From contig NC_063436.1 of NCBI RefSeq assembly GCF_020379485.1, forward strand, positions 11,611,389 to 11,675,388: a DNA stretch of 64,000 nucleotides. The letters run 5' to 3'. This DNA is from Brassica napus (Eukaryota > Streptophyta > Magnoliopsida > Brassicales > Brassicaceae). This document shows, piece by piece, positions 36,779-47,379 of this stretch; the first letter of the stretch is position 1; each line of letters begins with the position of its first letter. Below the pieces are notes generated by a model. It saw only the letters and a list, made by a program, of their open reading frames with translations. It did no database searches and was not told the origin of the DNA. The position numbers and the translations under genes are program-made.

Positions 36779-37248
36779 GGTAAATCCGACATCTTTTTCT
36801 TCCTTCCGACCATGTCTTCTTCTTCCTCTTCGTCTCCGTCTTTTCACGCGACTTGTCTTTTCTAGATATATATAAATATATATAATATATACAGCTCCTT
36901 TATTTTTTCTTCATTGTTCTGTCTGTTTCGCCGTTTGTTGTTCGTGTCGTAGCTCTTTGGGTTTACACGCCAAGTTGACATGTTAGCTTTAGATTCACAA
37001 TCCTTTTTATTACTCGACGTTGCCTTCTTCTTCTTCTTCAATGGAGGTTCGCAACCAAAGTTCCTTTTTTTTTTCCTTCTTTCTTTGGTGTATGTTTACG
37101 AGGGTCTAGTGTAGTGTGCGTTATGGTCTCTTTTGTTGCCTAGTTTGGTTAATAATAGCGAAATGAATCATGTATTTGGAACCAGTTGACAAGTTTGCGT
37201 GTTTTTTTTTTCTGTTTGTTTATGATGTGGATGCGGTGATTTGCTTAG

Positions 37249-39366
37249 ATGGAGCCAAATCATTCAGATGATGATGCCATGGAAGGTCTTGTGAATGAAT
37301 CTTCGTCCCCATATCTAAATGGAATTAATGGAGAGCCCCAGGTGCTTCCTCGTGTTGGAGATGAGTACCAGGCAGAGATCCCTCATCTAGTCCCAGAGCA
37401 TGATCGCTCAAAGCTGATTAGGTGCTTTGGATCAGATCCCCACCTGGTCACTACATTTGGTTTGCCTATCCCACTTATGTGGACAAGAAGTGAGAAATTC
37501 AGAGGTTTCCGTGAAGCAGCCGAGACTGAAGAAGAAAAAAGGAAACCTTCATGCCAACCAGCTGCTGCTAGAACGAAACCGAGGGGTATTGTTCTTGCGT
37601 TGCCATGCCAAAAAAACTCAAAGTTAAAGTTTGCGTGGCTCGGTAAGAGCCTCTATCCGTTCCCCGGGACTTTAGGTGAATCTTGGGACGACTCCGAGCG
37701 AGAGAGGTTTCTTCTTGGCCTCTACTTGATTGGGAAAAACCTTGTCTTGCTGCAAAGATTCGTTGGGAGTAAGAAGATGGGAGACATGCTCTCATACTAT
37801 TACGGCAGCTTTTACAGGTCTAATGAATACAAGAGATGGGTAGATGGACGCAAGTCCGGGAGAAGCAAACAGTCTGTTCAAGGCCACAAGCTATTAACAG
37901 GGTGGAGGCAACAAGAATTGCTCTCTCGGGTCTCCTCTCATGTATCCGAGGAATGCAAGAGTATGCTGCTTCAGGTATATAAAGCATTTAGAGAAGATAG
38001 GATTGAACTGGAGGAGTATGTGTTCAGTTTAAAGGAAATGATTGGTTTGGATAAGCTTACGGAAGCCATTGGTATAGGTAAAGGCAAGAAAGATTTGACG
38101 TTAGAGGCGACCAAGTTGAATAATCCTGGAGGAGGAGCCTCCAAAGTCCGAATCCGCAATGATCTTCCCGTTGCGGATATTGTCAAGTTTTTAACCGGAG
38201 AGTATAGGATGAGCAAGACACGGTCCAGTGACCTCTTCTGGGAAGCTGTTTGGCCACGTTTGTTGGCGAGAGGATGGCACTCCGAGCAGCCTAAAGACGG
38301 TCCGAAGAACTCTCTTGTTTTTCTGGTACCGGAAGCTAATAAGTTTTCCAGGAGGAACATGTCAAAGGGGAGTCACTACTTCGATTCTCTCACTGATGTC
38401 TTGAACAAGGTTGCTTTAGATCCCACGCTTCTTGATCTCAATACTGATGAGGAGGATATTGGGAGCAGCAAAAAAGAGGAGGAAATCAAGAATGACCCGG
38501 CGATGGATATAGAGGAGTTTGATGATGATGATGATGATGATTCTTCACAAAACAAGAGCAAGAAGAAGAAGAAAAGGTACCTAGAACCACGCATTAAAGC
38601 AAGTAAAAGTGAGGAGGTGACCATGTTTACGATTGTGGATACAAGTGGTGTGGAAGAAAGATGTAGATTGAAAGAGCTAAGATCTTTGCCTATTGAGACA
38701 GGCAATTCAACAAGTTACTTGAGTGAATCTGAGGATTACCAGCTGTCTGAAGAATCTAAAAACAAGGCAACAGTCAGTACTAGTTCTGGTAAGAACAGCT
38801 CTGTAAACATGGACAATGAGAGACTGCAGAAGAACAGGAAACGAGGGAGACCAAGAAATCCATCTAACAGGAGTAGTTTGGCAGATTGTTCTCAGAAACC
38901 AGTGAAGAAGGGGACACAGATGAGACCAGCTGATCAAAATGGGGTGTTGATGAGAGAGGAGCATATCGATCAAGGTCAGCCTCTGAAACTCTCCTCAACT
39001 GGTTCATCTGCAGAAGATAGCTCTTGTGGAAGAAATGTAGGCCGCCAAATATCACCAGAAATTAGAGAAGATTTTGACTTGAACGTTTCACAAATCTCAC
39101 TAGAAGCTGAGGGGGTGCAGAACAGTGAGAGCTCTTGTGCAGCACAGCAGTCATCTATTCAAATGGATGAGGAAATGCCTCGAGAGGTGCAGCAGGTAAA
39201 CGGTCCTGGGCGGAGGCAGAGTACAAGGACCCGACCTCTGACTGCAAAAGCACTGGAAGCTTTTGCTTTTGGATACCTAGGTAACTCGGAAAAGAAGAGA
39301 AAGTCTACGGAGGAGCCAAGAAAAACAAAGTACACAAAGCGCATCCGTAAACCAGGAGGAATCTAG
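37249..39366 (+). CDS. SANT-domain nuclear protein (At2g47820-like), single coding exon, 705 aa
   Basis: The N-terminal half has an ELM2-like block (PRVGDEYQAEIPHLVPEHDR) near residues 34-55. A SANT-type domain follows near residues 140-200 (SWDDSERERFLLGLYLIGKN, then MLSYYYGSFYRSNEYKRW). A conserved region of about 130 residues follows (FSLKEMIGLDKLTEAIGIGK, WPRLLARGWHSEQPKDG). The C-terminal half is disordered, with an Asp run, KKKKKR, an AT-hook-like KRGRPRN, and an end block (RRQSTRTRPLTAKALEAFAF). From memory, Arabidopsis relatives named SANT1-4 associate with histone deacetylase HDA6. A repressive chromatin role is therefore likely but inferred. The annotation name used for this family, arginine-glutamic acid dipeptide repeat protein, is not descriptive. 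The gene is convergent with the MTPc1 gene, 277 bp away. Confidence 0.9.
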   Translation: MEPNHSDDDAMEGLVNESSSPYLNGINGEPQVLPRVGDEYQAEIPHLVPEHDRSKLIRCFGSDPHLVTTFGLPIPLMWTRSEKFRGFREAAETEEEKRKPSCQPAAARTKPRGIVLALPCQKNSKLKFAWLGKSLYPFPGTLGESWDDSERERFLLGLYLIGKNLVLLQRFVGSKKMGDMLSYYYGSFYRSNEYKRWVDGRKSGRSKQSVQGHKLLTGWRQQELLSRVSSHVSEECKSMLLQVYKAFREDRIELEEYVFSLKEMIGLDKLTEAIGIGKGKKDLTLEATKLNNPGGGASKVRIRNDLPVADIVKFLTGEYRMSKTRSSDLFWEAVWPRLLARGWHSEQPKDGPKNSLVFLVPEANKFSRRNMSKGSHYFDSLTDVLNKVALDPTLLDLNTDEEDIGSSKKEEEIKNDPAMDIEEFDDDDDDDSSQNKSKKKKKRYLEPRIKASKSEEVTMFTIVDTSGVEERCRLKELRSLPIETGNSTSYLSESEDYQLSEESKNKATVSTSSGKNSSVNMDNERLQKNRKRGRPRNPSNRSSLADCSQKPVKKGTQMRPADQNGVLMREEHIDQGQPLKLSSTGSSAEDSSCGRNVGRQISPEIREDFDLNVSQISLEAEGVQNSESSCAAQQSSIQMDEEMPREVQQVNGPGRRQSTRTRPLTAKALEAFAFGYLGNSEKKRKSTEEPRKTKYTKRIRKPGGI

Positions 39367-39642
39367 CAGTTAGAGAGACGATATAGAGTTACAGAAAATG
39401 TTTTGCCTTTTGTTTCTTATTGATCATTGTCAGGGCTGAAAGAAAGCTATGGTCTTATTTTTACTTTCACCTTATCCACAGCTCATCAATTGTACACTCC
39501 CAAAACTTTCCTCACTCATCAAGGTCCAAAATTTTGAGACTAAACAAAACGCCAGTAATATAAACAAAACGCCCACATGCATGGTTATAAACAGAGAATT
39601 GGCTCTCATTGTATTTTTTTTAATCCAAAACACCAGAGGTAA

Positions 39643-42151
39643 TTACTGAGGCAGGGAGTTCTTGAGACTAAGCTGAATGCTGACACGAGCCACATTTGAG
39701 ACTGCCTTCAGAATCTCCTTCTCTGCATCTTCAGCGGCTCTCATGGCGTCCCTGCAGAGTACCCAAATAAATAATTGTCAGATGGTTTGCAAGAGTAAAC
39801 CAAGTGGCCTACAAGTGAAGAGTTTTACTGAATTGTCATGGTTGATGGCATCGCAACTTCGATTTGGAGCCAGATCTTGCTATGCAACAAGTGGGGTGTC
39901 ACTCGTTTTATCATCATTTTCTGCATATATGTGAAAACAAATTCCATTTAACGGATTAACCTAAGTAACTCAGACGTTAGTTTTGGTCTGGATAATAGAA
40001 GAGAAAGAAACAGAGTACCTCAGAGAACTGTGATGAAAAAATTTCCGAGACAGTGGCTTCGACAAGTTTAATCTCTTTGCATATGTTACTTTCCTTTTGT
40101 ATACTATCGTGATCCATCATGCTACTAGAAAACTGTAAGAAAGCTGGATCTGCAACGACAAGTTGAGATGATAGCTAAGAGACCAACAAACAAGCAGTGA
40201 GAACATGTAATGTAGTAGATTGGACATATTCTTCTTCACCATATGCAGCAATACCTATATGAATGAAAACTTCAGACACTTGAGGATGGTTTTTATTGAT
40301 CTGCCCCCTTACATATTCTCCTACCTCATGGGCGACACTCACACTTGAAAACGGATCTACCTGTAAGGAAACGGTGGTGATTTGTTGTTTTTAGTGGGGA
40401 TAATTCTTGCTTCCTACACTGATAGAGAAGGAAGGAAGCAGCACTCACCACAATGTGTACATCAAGATACAACGATGAACCAGCTCTCCTTCCCCTTAGC
40501 CGATGACATCCCTATGTTTAGACAATGTCAAGAAAGTCAATAACAGAGGAAAACATAAAGACATGCTTTCTGATTTACAGACACGTGTATCTAAATACCA
40601 TATATCAACGTTTTTTTTTTTAATTATTTGAATGTTTATCATCATGAAATGTACAAGGAGGATCCATAGCTCATACCTTGACTCCTTCAACCTGTAATAT
40701 GGTCTGTCTTATTGGCTCTAATTGTTGAGCTGGTATAGCAGCATCTACCAGTTCCAATACACTAAACAAAGAAATCAACCAATGGACATGGTGTTGGAAC
40801 CAAAAGACAGAACAATTATTCCATGTTCAAGCTAATGCAACCTTTGTATAGAGAGAATTGATATTAACACAGACGGGGGAATACCTTTGATGTCCCGTTT
40901 CCAGTCCAGCTTTGAAAATCATTGCCGAGACAACAAGAGCAGCTAGGGGATCTAAGAAATTAACTCCTAGAATAGAACCTCCTGCACATAAGTAAAAAAA
41001 AAAAACTTTCATGCTTTGTTTCACAATGGTTGTGTTCTCTTTGAAGGCTATTCTAGAGACTGACTCATTTTTAACTAGGTGTGGAATAATGGAGTAAAAT
41101 GGTTACCAACGCCAACAAGTGCAACTAGAGAAGAAATAGCATCTGAACGGTGATGCCAAGCATTTGCCATCATCAACCCACTCCCTTGTTTCTCTCCTGC
41201 TCGTTTCGTGATCCAGTAAAGCCTGAAAAGCAGGTCAAAATAAGGGAATTAGTAGATATTGATTGATGCACAAGAGAAATGGAAAGATGAAAATAAAGGA
41301 GCCACCCTTCTTTGATGGAAATGGAAGCAATAGTAACAGTCAAAGCGAGAGTGGGGTGAGTCATATCAATTCCGTGATGATGTCCACCATGAGTATGATT
41401 CACCTCAGGGGCTGCGGACAGTGCACTCTGCAAACAAACGAGAGAAGAAGAAATCTCAGCAGAAACAACACAGATAGTAGTAGTAGTTAGTATACCAAAC
41501 ATGTAAAAAATTGGTAGGTCCATACAAGTAAGAGGTCAGCGGCATGCCAGGCAATGCCACAGCCAGTAGCCAAAAGCATGGTAGAGATTCCAAGGGCTCC
41601 AAGAGTTTCAAATTTACCATGCCCTGAGCAAAGGAAACGCTAACAACATGAAAACCGTAGTAGTAAAGGAAGGTAAGTAATTTGAAGAAAGCAAGCAACC
41701 ATATGGATGTTCTTTGTCTTTGGGAACATTTGCAGCTCTGTAAGAGAATAGAGCAACACCGCTTAGGACCTGAAACAAAGGAAGATTTATAGAGTATTAT
41801 ACCACATCATCATAATGCATCGATTTCGATCAAGAATAAGCATACCACATCTGAAACGGAATGAGCAGCGTCGGCGATGATGGCGGTGCTGCCGCAGAGA
41901 TAACCGGTGAGAGCTTTGCCGACAGACAAACCGATATCAGCGGTTAGACCAAGCCGGAAAATCCTCTCTCCTTCATCGGCACTGCCGCCGGGCCTTTGAT
42001 GTTGGTGATCAGATCCAGTGTGGCCAAAATGCCACCTTTTGGAGAAATTGAACCTGGGGGTGGTTTCAAGCGGAGAAGACTGCCGCCGGAGAGGTGAGTG
42101 AAGACGGTGGTGGTATAATCGAGAAAGGGATGATCTACAGATCGGATTCAT
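39643..42151 (-). CDS. MTPC1: Cation diffusion facilitator (metal tolerance protein C1-like), 12 exons, 464 aa
   Basis: Exons are 42151-41846, 41769-41700, 41623-41526, 41427-41306, 41222-41107, 40981-40885, 40761-40677, 40511-40449, 40360-40255, 40149-40019, 39920-39829 and 39751-39643. The total is in frame. The N-terminus is basic and Ser/Arg-rich, possibly an organelle-targeting peptide. CDF transmembrane blocks carry the metal-site motifs IIADAAHSVSD (helix II, HxxxD) and NAWHHRSDAISSLVALVG (helix V, HxxxD). A His-rich loop (HTHGGHHHGID) follows helix III. After GVNFLDPLAALVVSAMIFKA comes the cytosolic domain (LELVDAAIPAQQLEPIRQTI, LYLDVHIVVDPFSSVSVAHE). Metal specificity is not determinable here. 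Synteny fits At2g47830 (recall). The gene is probably functional. Confidence 0.9.
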
Positions 42152-42502
42152 TTCAGCTGGGGCTTATCACAGATGAACCTACCATCATATGAAATTTACT
42201 CCATCTTCTTCTTCATCAGAGGAGACTTAATTGGAAGAAGAAAAAAATGAACTTTTTATTTTATTTTATTCATTTAAGTTAGATTCTCTCTATATATAAT
42301 TGAAGCAAAATAAAATGCTCTCGAATCAACCTATGCGTGTAACTTCAATTTCTCATCGCAAGCGAAGAAACGGTCATCAACTTCGTTTCTTGCTTTCTTT
42401 GAACCAAAAAACTTACAAAATTTCCCCTTTATTACCAAAATTTGATTACACACGCCGCCCTCAGCAAATTATATGAGATGAAAAGAAAAGAAAAACAAAA
42501 GG

Positions 42503-43708
42503 TCAGAGTTTGGTGGTGTATCCTCTATACACATCCATCAACTCAGGCAACTCCTCCTCGTACTTGATCACCAGCTTCTCCAAGAACACTTTCTCCACTG
42601 GAACCAACAACGACGTCAAGCTCCAGTCCTCCTTCACCATCCCCTTGGATACCAACACCTTTACCACCGAGCATCTTGGTATAATCCTCTTATCCAGGCT
42701 GAAAAACAGCACCACGGGGCACCCTGCGATCGACCTAGGCGCCATTTTCATCTCCTCCACAAGAAACTCCATCGTCCTGTTTATCTTCCTCTCCGACAGC
42801 ATCATACAGTGCGGGTGTTTCTTGAACGCGCACATGATGTCCTCTTCCGACCACCCCCACCTCTGGTACACCTCGAAGCACTTGTCCCATATCGATCTGT
42901 TGCCTTTCCCTGAGAGAGCGTGGATGGCCAGCACGAAGGTTGTCTTCTGGGGATTGAATCCCATCTCCTTAGCTTGCTTGGTGATTTCCCGGAACTCGTG
43001 GCTCTTCTGCATCACGGCTTCGGGAAAATGCGTGAGGAGGAGCTGAATGCATTTCCCAGGGACACCCGTCTCCGACATGTGGTTGATGTTGGGGACGAGG
43101 TTCTTGGTGTGGTCCTCGAGGAAGATCCACGTCGTCCTGCGAAGGGCGGCCACGATCTTGTCGTCGGCGTCGAGGACGCTCTTGAGGAAGTTGTAGGAAG
43201 GGATGAGCTGGTTGAGGAGGCTTCTGGTCAGAATGGTGGGATCAGAGGCAAGCGTTCGAGCGAGCAAGGATTTGGAGACGCCGATGGAGAGGAAGAATCG
43301 GAGCTTGGGGAGGAGCACGGACTCGGCATTGGCTAGAAGCAGAACGGGGCGTTTCTTGACGAGGCTGGAGATCTGGGAGGTGGAGAAACCATGGTCGCGG
43401 AGAAGGTTGAGAACCGTGTTGGGGCGTTCCGGAGAATCTAGCGAGAGCTTCCGAGCGGCGATGGATGCGTGGTCGGGAGATAATCCACAGGAGTCGACAA
43501 GATAGGAAATGGTGAAGGAGAGTCTCTGCTGTTCGTGTTTAGGGCTTTTCTTGGGAGAGGAAAGGTGAGCTTGGGGAGGAGGGAAGACGAAGAGCGGTCT
43601 CCGATTCGTAGGGGGTAGGGACAAGTTTGTTGTTGTTGTTGTAATGGGAAACGATGGTTTCGTGAGGAAGAGCTTCACAAAGGAACTGCCTTGAGCCGCA
43701 ACGGCCAT
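42503..43708 (-). CDS. mTERF-family organellar protein, single exon, 401 aa
   Basis: The start is the ATG at 43708. The first ~50 residues (MAVAAQGSSFVKLFLTKPSF, Thr run, basic Pro-rich stretch) look like a mitochondrial or plastid presequence. The rest consists of mTERF repeats of about 30-35 residues, each with the Leu/Pro pattern: FTISYLVDSCGLSPDHA, VLNLLRDHGFSTSQISSLV, RPVLLLANAESVLLPKLRFF, LASDPTILTRSLLNQLIPSY, QLLLTHFPEAVMQKSHEF and AFKKHPHCMMLSERKINRTM. Such proteins bind organellar nucleic acid and affect transcription or splicing; the target cannot be read from sequence. I do not recall an mTERF gene between MTPc1 and the CCCH gene in Arabidopsis (a Tic20-like gene is expected). It may therefore have moved here. 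Confidence 0.9.
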   Translation of the reverse strand: MAVAAQGSSFVKLFLTKPSFPITTTTTNLSLPPTNRRPLFVFPPPQAHLSSPKKSPKHEQQRLSFTISYLVDSCGLSPDHASIAARKLSLDSPERPNTVLNLLRDHGFSTSQISSLVKKRPVLLLANAESVLLPKLRFFLSIGVSKSLLARTLASDPTILTRSLLNQLIPSYNFLKSVLDADDKIVAALRRTTWIFLEDHTKNLVPNINHMSETGVPGKCIQLLLTHFPEAVMQKSHEFREITKQAKEMGFNPQKTTFVLAIHALSGKGNRSIWDKCFEVYQRWGWSEEDIMCAFKKHPHCMMLSERKINRTMEFLVEEMKMAPRSIAGCPVVLFFSLDKRIIPRCSVVKVLVSKGMVKEDWSLTSLLVPVEKVFLEKLVIKYEEELPELMDVYRGYTTKL

Positions 43709-44312
43709 GTGTGTGTGTGTCTGAGAGAGAGAGTGGTTGCTGGCTCCATCTCCAATCTTCTTTCTTCCTCCTCCGGGTGGCTATTTTGGGCCGTAAATGG
43801 GCTTATATATCATCTTAATGGGTTCAAGAGATTGTTGATTGAGTCCTGCTGCCCCTTTTCACTCTCGAGCCATCCTCGCTGCCCAAGGGGCGGGCTTACC
43901 GTCTTTCTTTGGAGAGAGAGAGAGACTAATTTATGTCTCTTTGGAAATATCTTTCTTTCTGGGATGCCTTTACTTGACTCAAGCTAGGCCAAAAATAAAA
44001 TATAATGTGAAAAATCAATAAATAATATTAGAAAAACAAAATTGAAAGCAGAAAAAGATACAACAGTACGGGCTAAAGAGGGGAGAGAGAGAGGAGAAGA
44101 AGAAGAAGGAATCAGTGTCGAAGCATCTCAGCTCTCGTTCTCCGGTAAATGAAATCTCCATAGATGGTGACGACCTTTTGACATTTTTTTCGTTACTCAC
44201 TTTTCTTTTCTCTCTCTCTGTGTGTAGAGAAGGTTGGTTAGGTGAGAGAGTTTTACTTAACTTCACTGTACACCAAATCCCTAAAAAAAAAAGAAAGAGA
44301 AGGGTGCTTCAC

Positions 44313-46183
44313 ATGGACATGTATGGACGCACTCCGCCCTCCCAATCTGCACATGGAAATGCTGCTGACACAGGACTCGAAGGTCTCTCTCTCTTCCTTC
44401 TCAGCATTCTTGTTTTCTTTTTAAGTTAATTTTTTTAGCATTCATGTGCAGAATCGATGTGGCGATTAGGGTTGGGTGGAGAGACGTACCCAGAGAGACC
44501 AGCTGCCCCTGACTGTCCTTACTACATGCGTACTGGTGTCTGTGGTTACGGTTCTCGATGCCGTTACAATCATCCTCCCGATCGTGCCACGGTAAAACTT
44601 TTTTCTTTAATCCCCTGTAATGTAAGAAGTTATATAAAGCTTCCGTGGGCAACAACTTCTTTTTCTTCTTACTACTGCTCTGCTGACCGACAATGTAGTT
44701 TTATGTTAACAAATATTATGTAATAACAGTTTACAGTCTCTCTATCTTATGTAGGTTGAAGCAACTGTTAGAGCTACAGGGCAGTATCCGGAACGCATTG
44801 GTGAACCCCCATGTCAGGTAACCCTTTAGTCATTCCCAGTGTTCGAAGATTCTCTATTTTAGTGATTATCCACTGTAAAGTTTCATTTCTTTTTTATTTT
44901 TTTTGTTATTGCAGTTTTATTTGAAAACTGGAACGTGTAAATTTGGGGCGTCATGCAAATTCAACCATCCAAGGAATGCTGGTGGATCCATGAGCCACGT
45001 TCCTCTCAATATCTATGGATACCCTGTACGAGAGGTAAGCTTTTGTTTCCCTTCTTTTTTCAATATATGTATGTATAATATCTAATCAAGGGACGGTTGC
45101 TCTGTTCTTTTCTAGGGTGGTGAGAAAGAATGCTCCTACTATTTGAAAACGGGGCTGTGCAAATTTGGTATAACCTGTAAATTTCATCATCCTCAGCCTG
45201 CTCCTGCTCCTGCTGCAACACCACCGCCACCTGCATCTGCACCTCAGTTTTATCCATCGTTGCAGCAGCAGCAGCAGTCACTTATCCCCGGAGCTCCATC
45301 CTCTAGCTTGAGAGTTGCCAGAACTCTTCTTCCTGGTTCTTATATGCAAGGCGCCTATGGTCCTATGCTATTATCCCCAGGAGTCCTTCCTATGCAAGGC
45401 TGGAGTCCTTACTCGGTAACCACTAACCACCCTTCCTTCATTTATTTCTTTCTTGTTTTTCTTCTTCTCTCTTAATTTTGATTTCCATCCAGGCACCTGT
45501 GAGCCCTGCTCTATCTCCTGGGGCAACTTCTTTATACGGAGTTCCACAGCTCTCTTCCACCACTCCTTCCCTTCCCGGGGTTTATCCATCTCTTCCCTCT
45601 CCTACACATAGCTTTCCAGAGAGACCCGGTGAATTAGAGTGCCAGTACTATATGAAAACAGGAGATTGTAAATTTGGAACATCTTGCAAGTTCCATCATC
45701 CTCGACATCGGGTTCCACCAAGTGCTAACTGTAACCTCAGCCCCATTGGTCTTCCTCTACGCCCGGTAATATTATCATCTTTCCACACTGTTGACTCTTG
45801 CAATCTTTGGGCTTTGTTCATATATAATAGTAGTAACACTTGTGTTTCTTCTCTAACAGGGTGTGCAAGGCTGCAGTTTCTACATACAAAACGGTTTCTG
45901 CAAGTTTGGATCAACATGTAAATTTGATCATCCAACGGGATACAATGCTTCTTCGTCCTCGCTCCCTGATGCACCGGTGAGCTCTCTCTTGGGTGCTCCT
46001 TCCTCGACTGGGCTCTTATCTGGGGCTACAAGAAGCACATCTAACATCTCAGCAGGTTTGATTTTCTCCCAGAGCGGCGTCTCAATTCCATTCTCTGACC
46101 TACAACTCTCGAGCCAGACCTCTCTTCCTCTAACTGGTAGCAGAATCACAAGACATGGCCGAGAAATCCGTCGATCCTTTTGA
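44313..46183 (+). CDS. CCCH zinc-finger protein with five fingers, 7 exons, 429 aa
   Basis: Exons are 44313-44382, 44452-44591, 44755-44817, 44915-45034, 45116-45415, 45493-45765 and 45860-46183. Five C-x8-C-x5-C-x3-H fingers are complete: [80 protein letters not shown] and [20 protein letters not shown]. Fingers 3 and 4 are separated by a Pro/Ala/Gln-rich linker of about 130 residues. This is the plant ZFN/C3H family of RNA- and DNA-binding proteins, orthologous by synteny to At2g47850 (recall). The start [16 protein letters not shown] is the first ATG of the frame. A leader of about 170 bp between this gene and mTERF is pyrimidine/GA-rich. Confidence 0.93.
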
Positions 46184-46440
46184 ATTGATCACCTCCAGAG
46201 AAAAAGGGTACGCAGAAGCAGGACTCTGGATCATCTTTTGCAATTCTTAATCTATATCATTATTATTATTGTTTATATAGAAGCATGTGGTGTTAATTTT
46301 TATATATATAATGTCCGGACGTAACAAAATCGCCTATTTGAGTATAAGAACTGAGTGAGAATCGCATATATAAGAAGAAGTGTGTGTATATATGTGCACA
46401 TTTCAAAACAAAGACAAAAAATAAGAGGAAAAGGCTTTTT

Positions 46441-47022
46441 TTTTTCATTTGTGTGTATAATGTTTGTATAGATACGGACGAGGATTCTTTGTCTTGTCTA
46501 CTTCTGCTTCAGTCAGACCCCCATCTGCGCGGCTGAGAAATGGAAACATAAAAACTTTTTCTAAAAAAGAGCTCAAATTCTATTCTTCTTTTAGATTGAG
46601 AATTGGTGACCTTTCATGTGTTACATATTTGTAGTTGAACTTGAATCCATGTGTGTTGTTCATTTGTTACTACTGCTCCACACATTAGATTACGTTTTAG
46701 GGTGAGTAAAAAGAACCTATGTTAAGTTTATTTAACACTAATCTTGAAGCTTGGCGCCATAATGTCTAATGTTCGGAATGAAAATAGAAAATAGTCAAAC
46801 CAAGAAAAACGGCCAGAAAATTGAGACAAATAAAAACTGGAAAATGCTTCTTTTTTTGTGTATAATGATTGTATAGACACGGACGAGAATTCTTTCTTGT
46901 CTGTACTTACTGCTTCAGTCGGACTCAACTGCGCCGCTGGGAAACATAAAAACTTAGAAAAAAAGAAGCTTAAATACTCTTCTTATTTTAGATTGAGAAT
47001 TGGTGACCTTTCATGTGTTCTA
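46441..47022. repeat. Direct duplication of ~180 bp downstream of the CCCH gene
   Basis: The segment at about 46441-46622 recurs at 46850-47022. Shared blocks include GTGTATAATG, ACGGACGAG, CTGCTTCAGTC, GGAAACATAAAAACTT and TAGATTGAGAATTGGTGACC followed by TTTCATGTGTT. The copies differ by small indels and substitutions. Confidence 0.85.
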
Positions 47023-47033
47023 TTAGGGATGGA

Positions 47034-47375
47034 ATTTTTAACAGAACCGAAATTCGGTTAGTTCGGTGAGAAGTTTGGTTCAATTCGGCAGGTTTATAAA
47101 AAAAACTCCGGTCTTAGGTTCAATTCGATAATCGGTTAGTTGTTTTTCAAAAAAAAAACCGTTAACTAAATTTCAAACCAAACTAATCGAATTAACCAAA
47201 ATTTTGACTTAAATTACCTAAAATTTTGAACTGACCTAACCGGATTAACCAAAATTTTGACTGAATTAACTAAACTAACCGAAATTATCCAAATTTAACC
47301 GACTTTATCCAAATTTTTAACCGAAATATAATCGTAACAAAAAATTTCGGTTAATTTCAGTAATTTTTAAAAACC
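47034..47375. repeat. Degenerate CCGAA/AACCAAAATTTT repeat block
   Basis: G-rich left half (TTCGGTTAGTTCGGTGAG and similar) and C/A-rich right half (AACCAAAATTTTGACT several times) are complementary in style. The whole could fold back on itself. This kind of simple foldback is common in Brassica DNA. Confidence 0.6.
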
Positions 47376-47379
47376 AAAC

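Noticed and set aside
38500..38580. Asp-run and Lys-run in the SANT protein considered as a microsatellite frameshift
   Set aside because: The frame stays open through both tracts, and acidic/basic runs are normal in such nuclear proteins.
42920..43336. Plus-strand open frames across the mTERF gene
   Set aside because: They are antisense shadows of a 401-codon exon and are rich in unlikely residue patterns.
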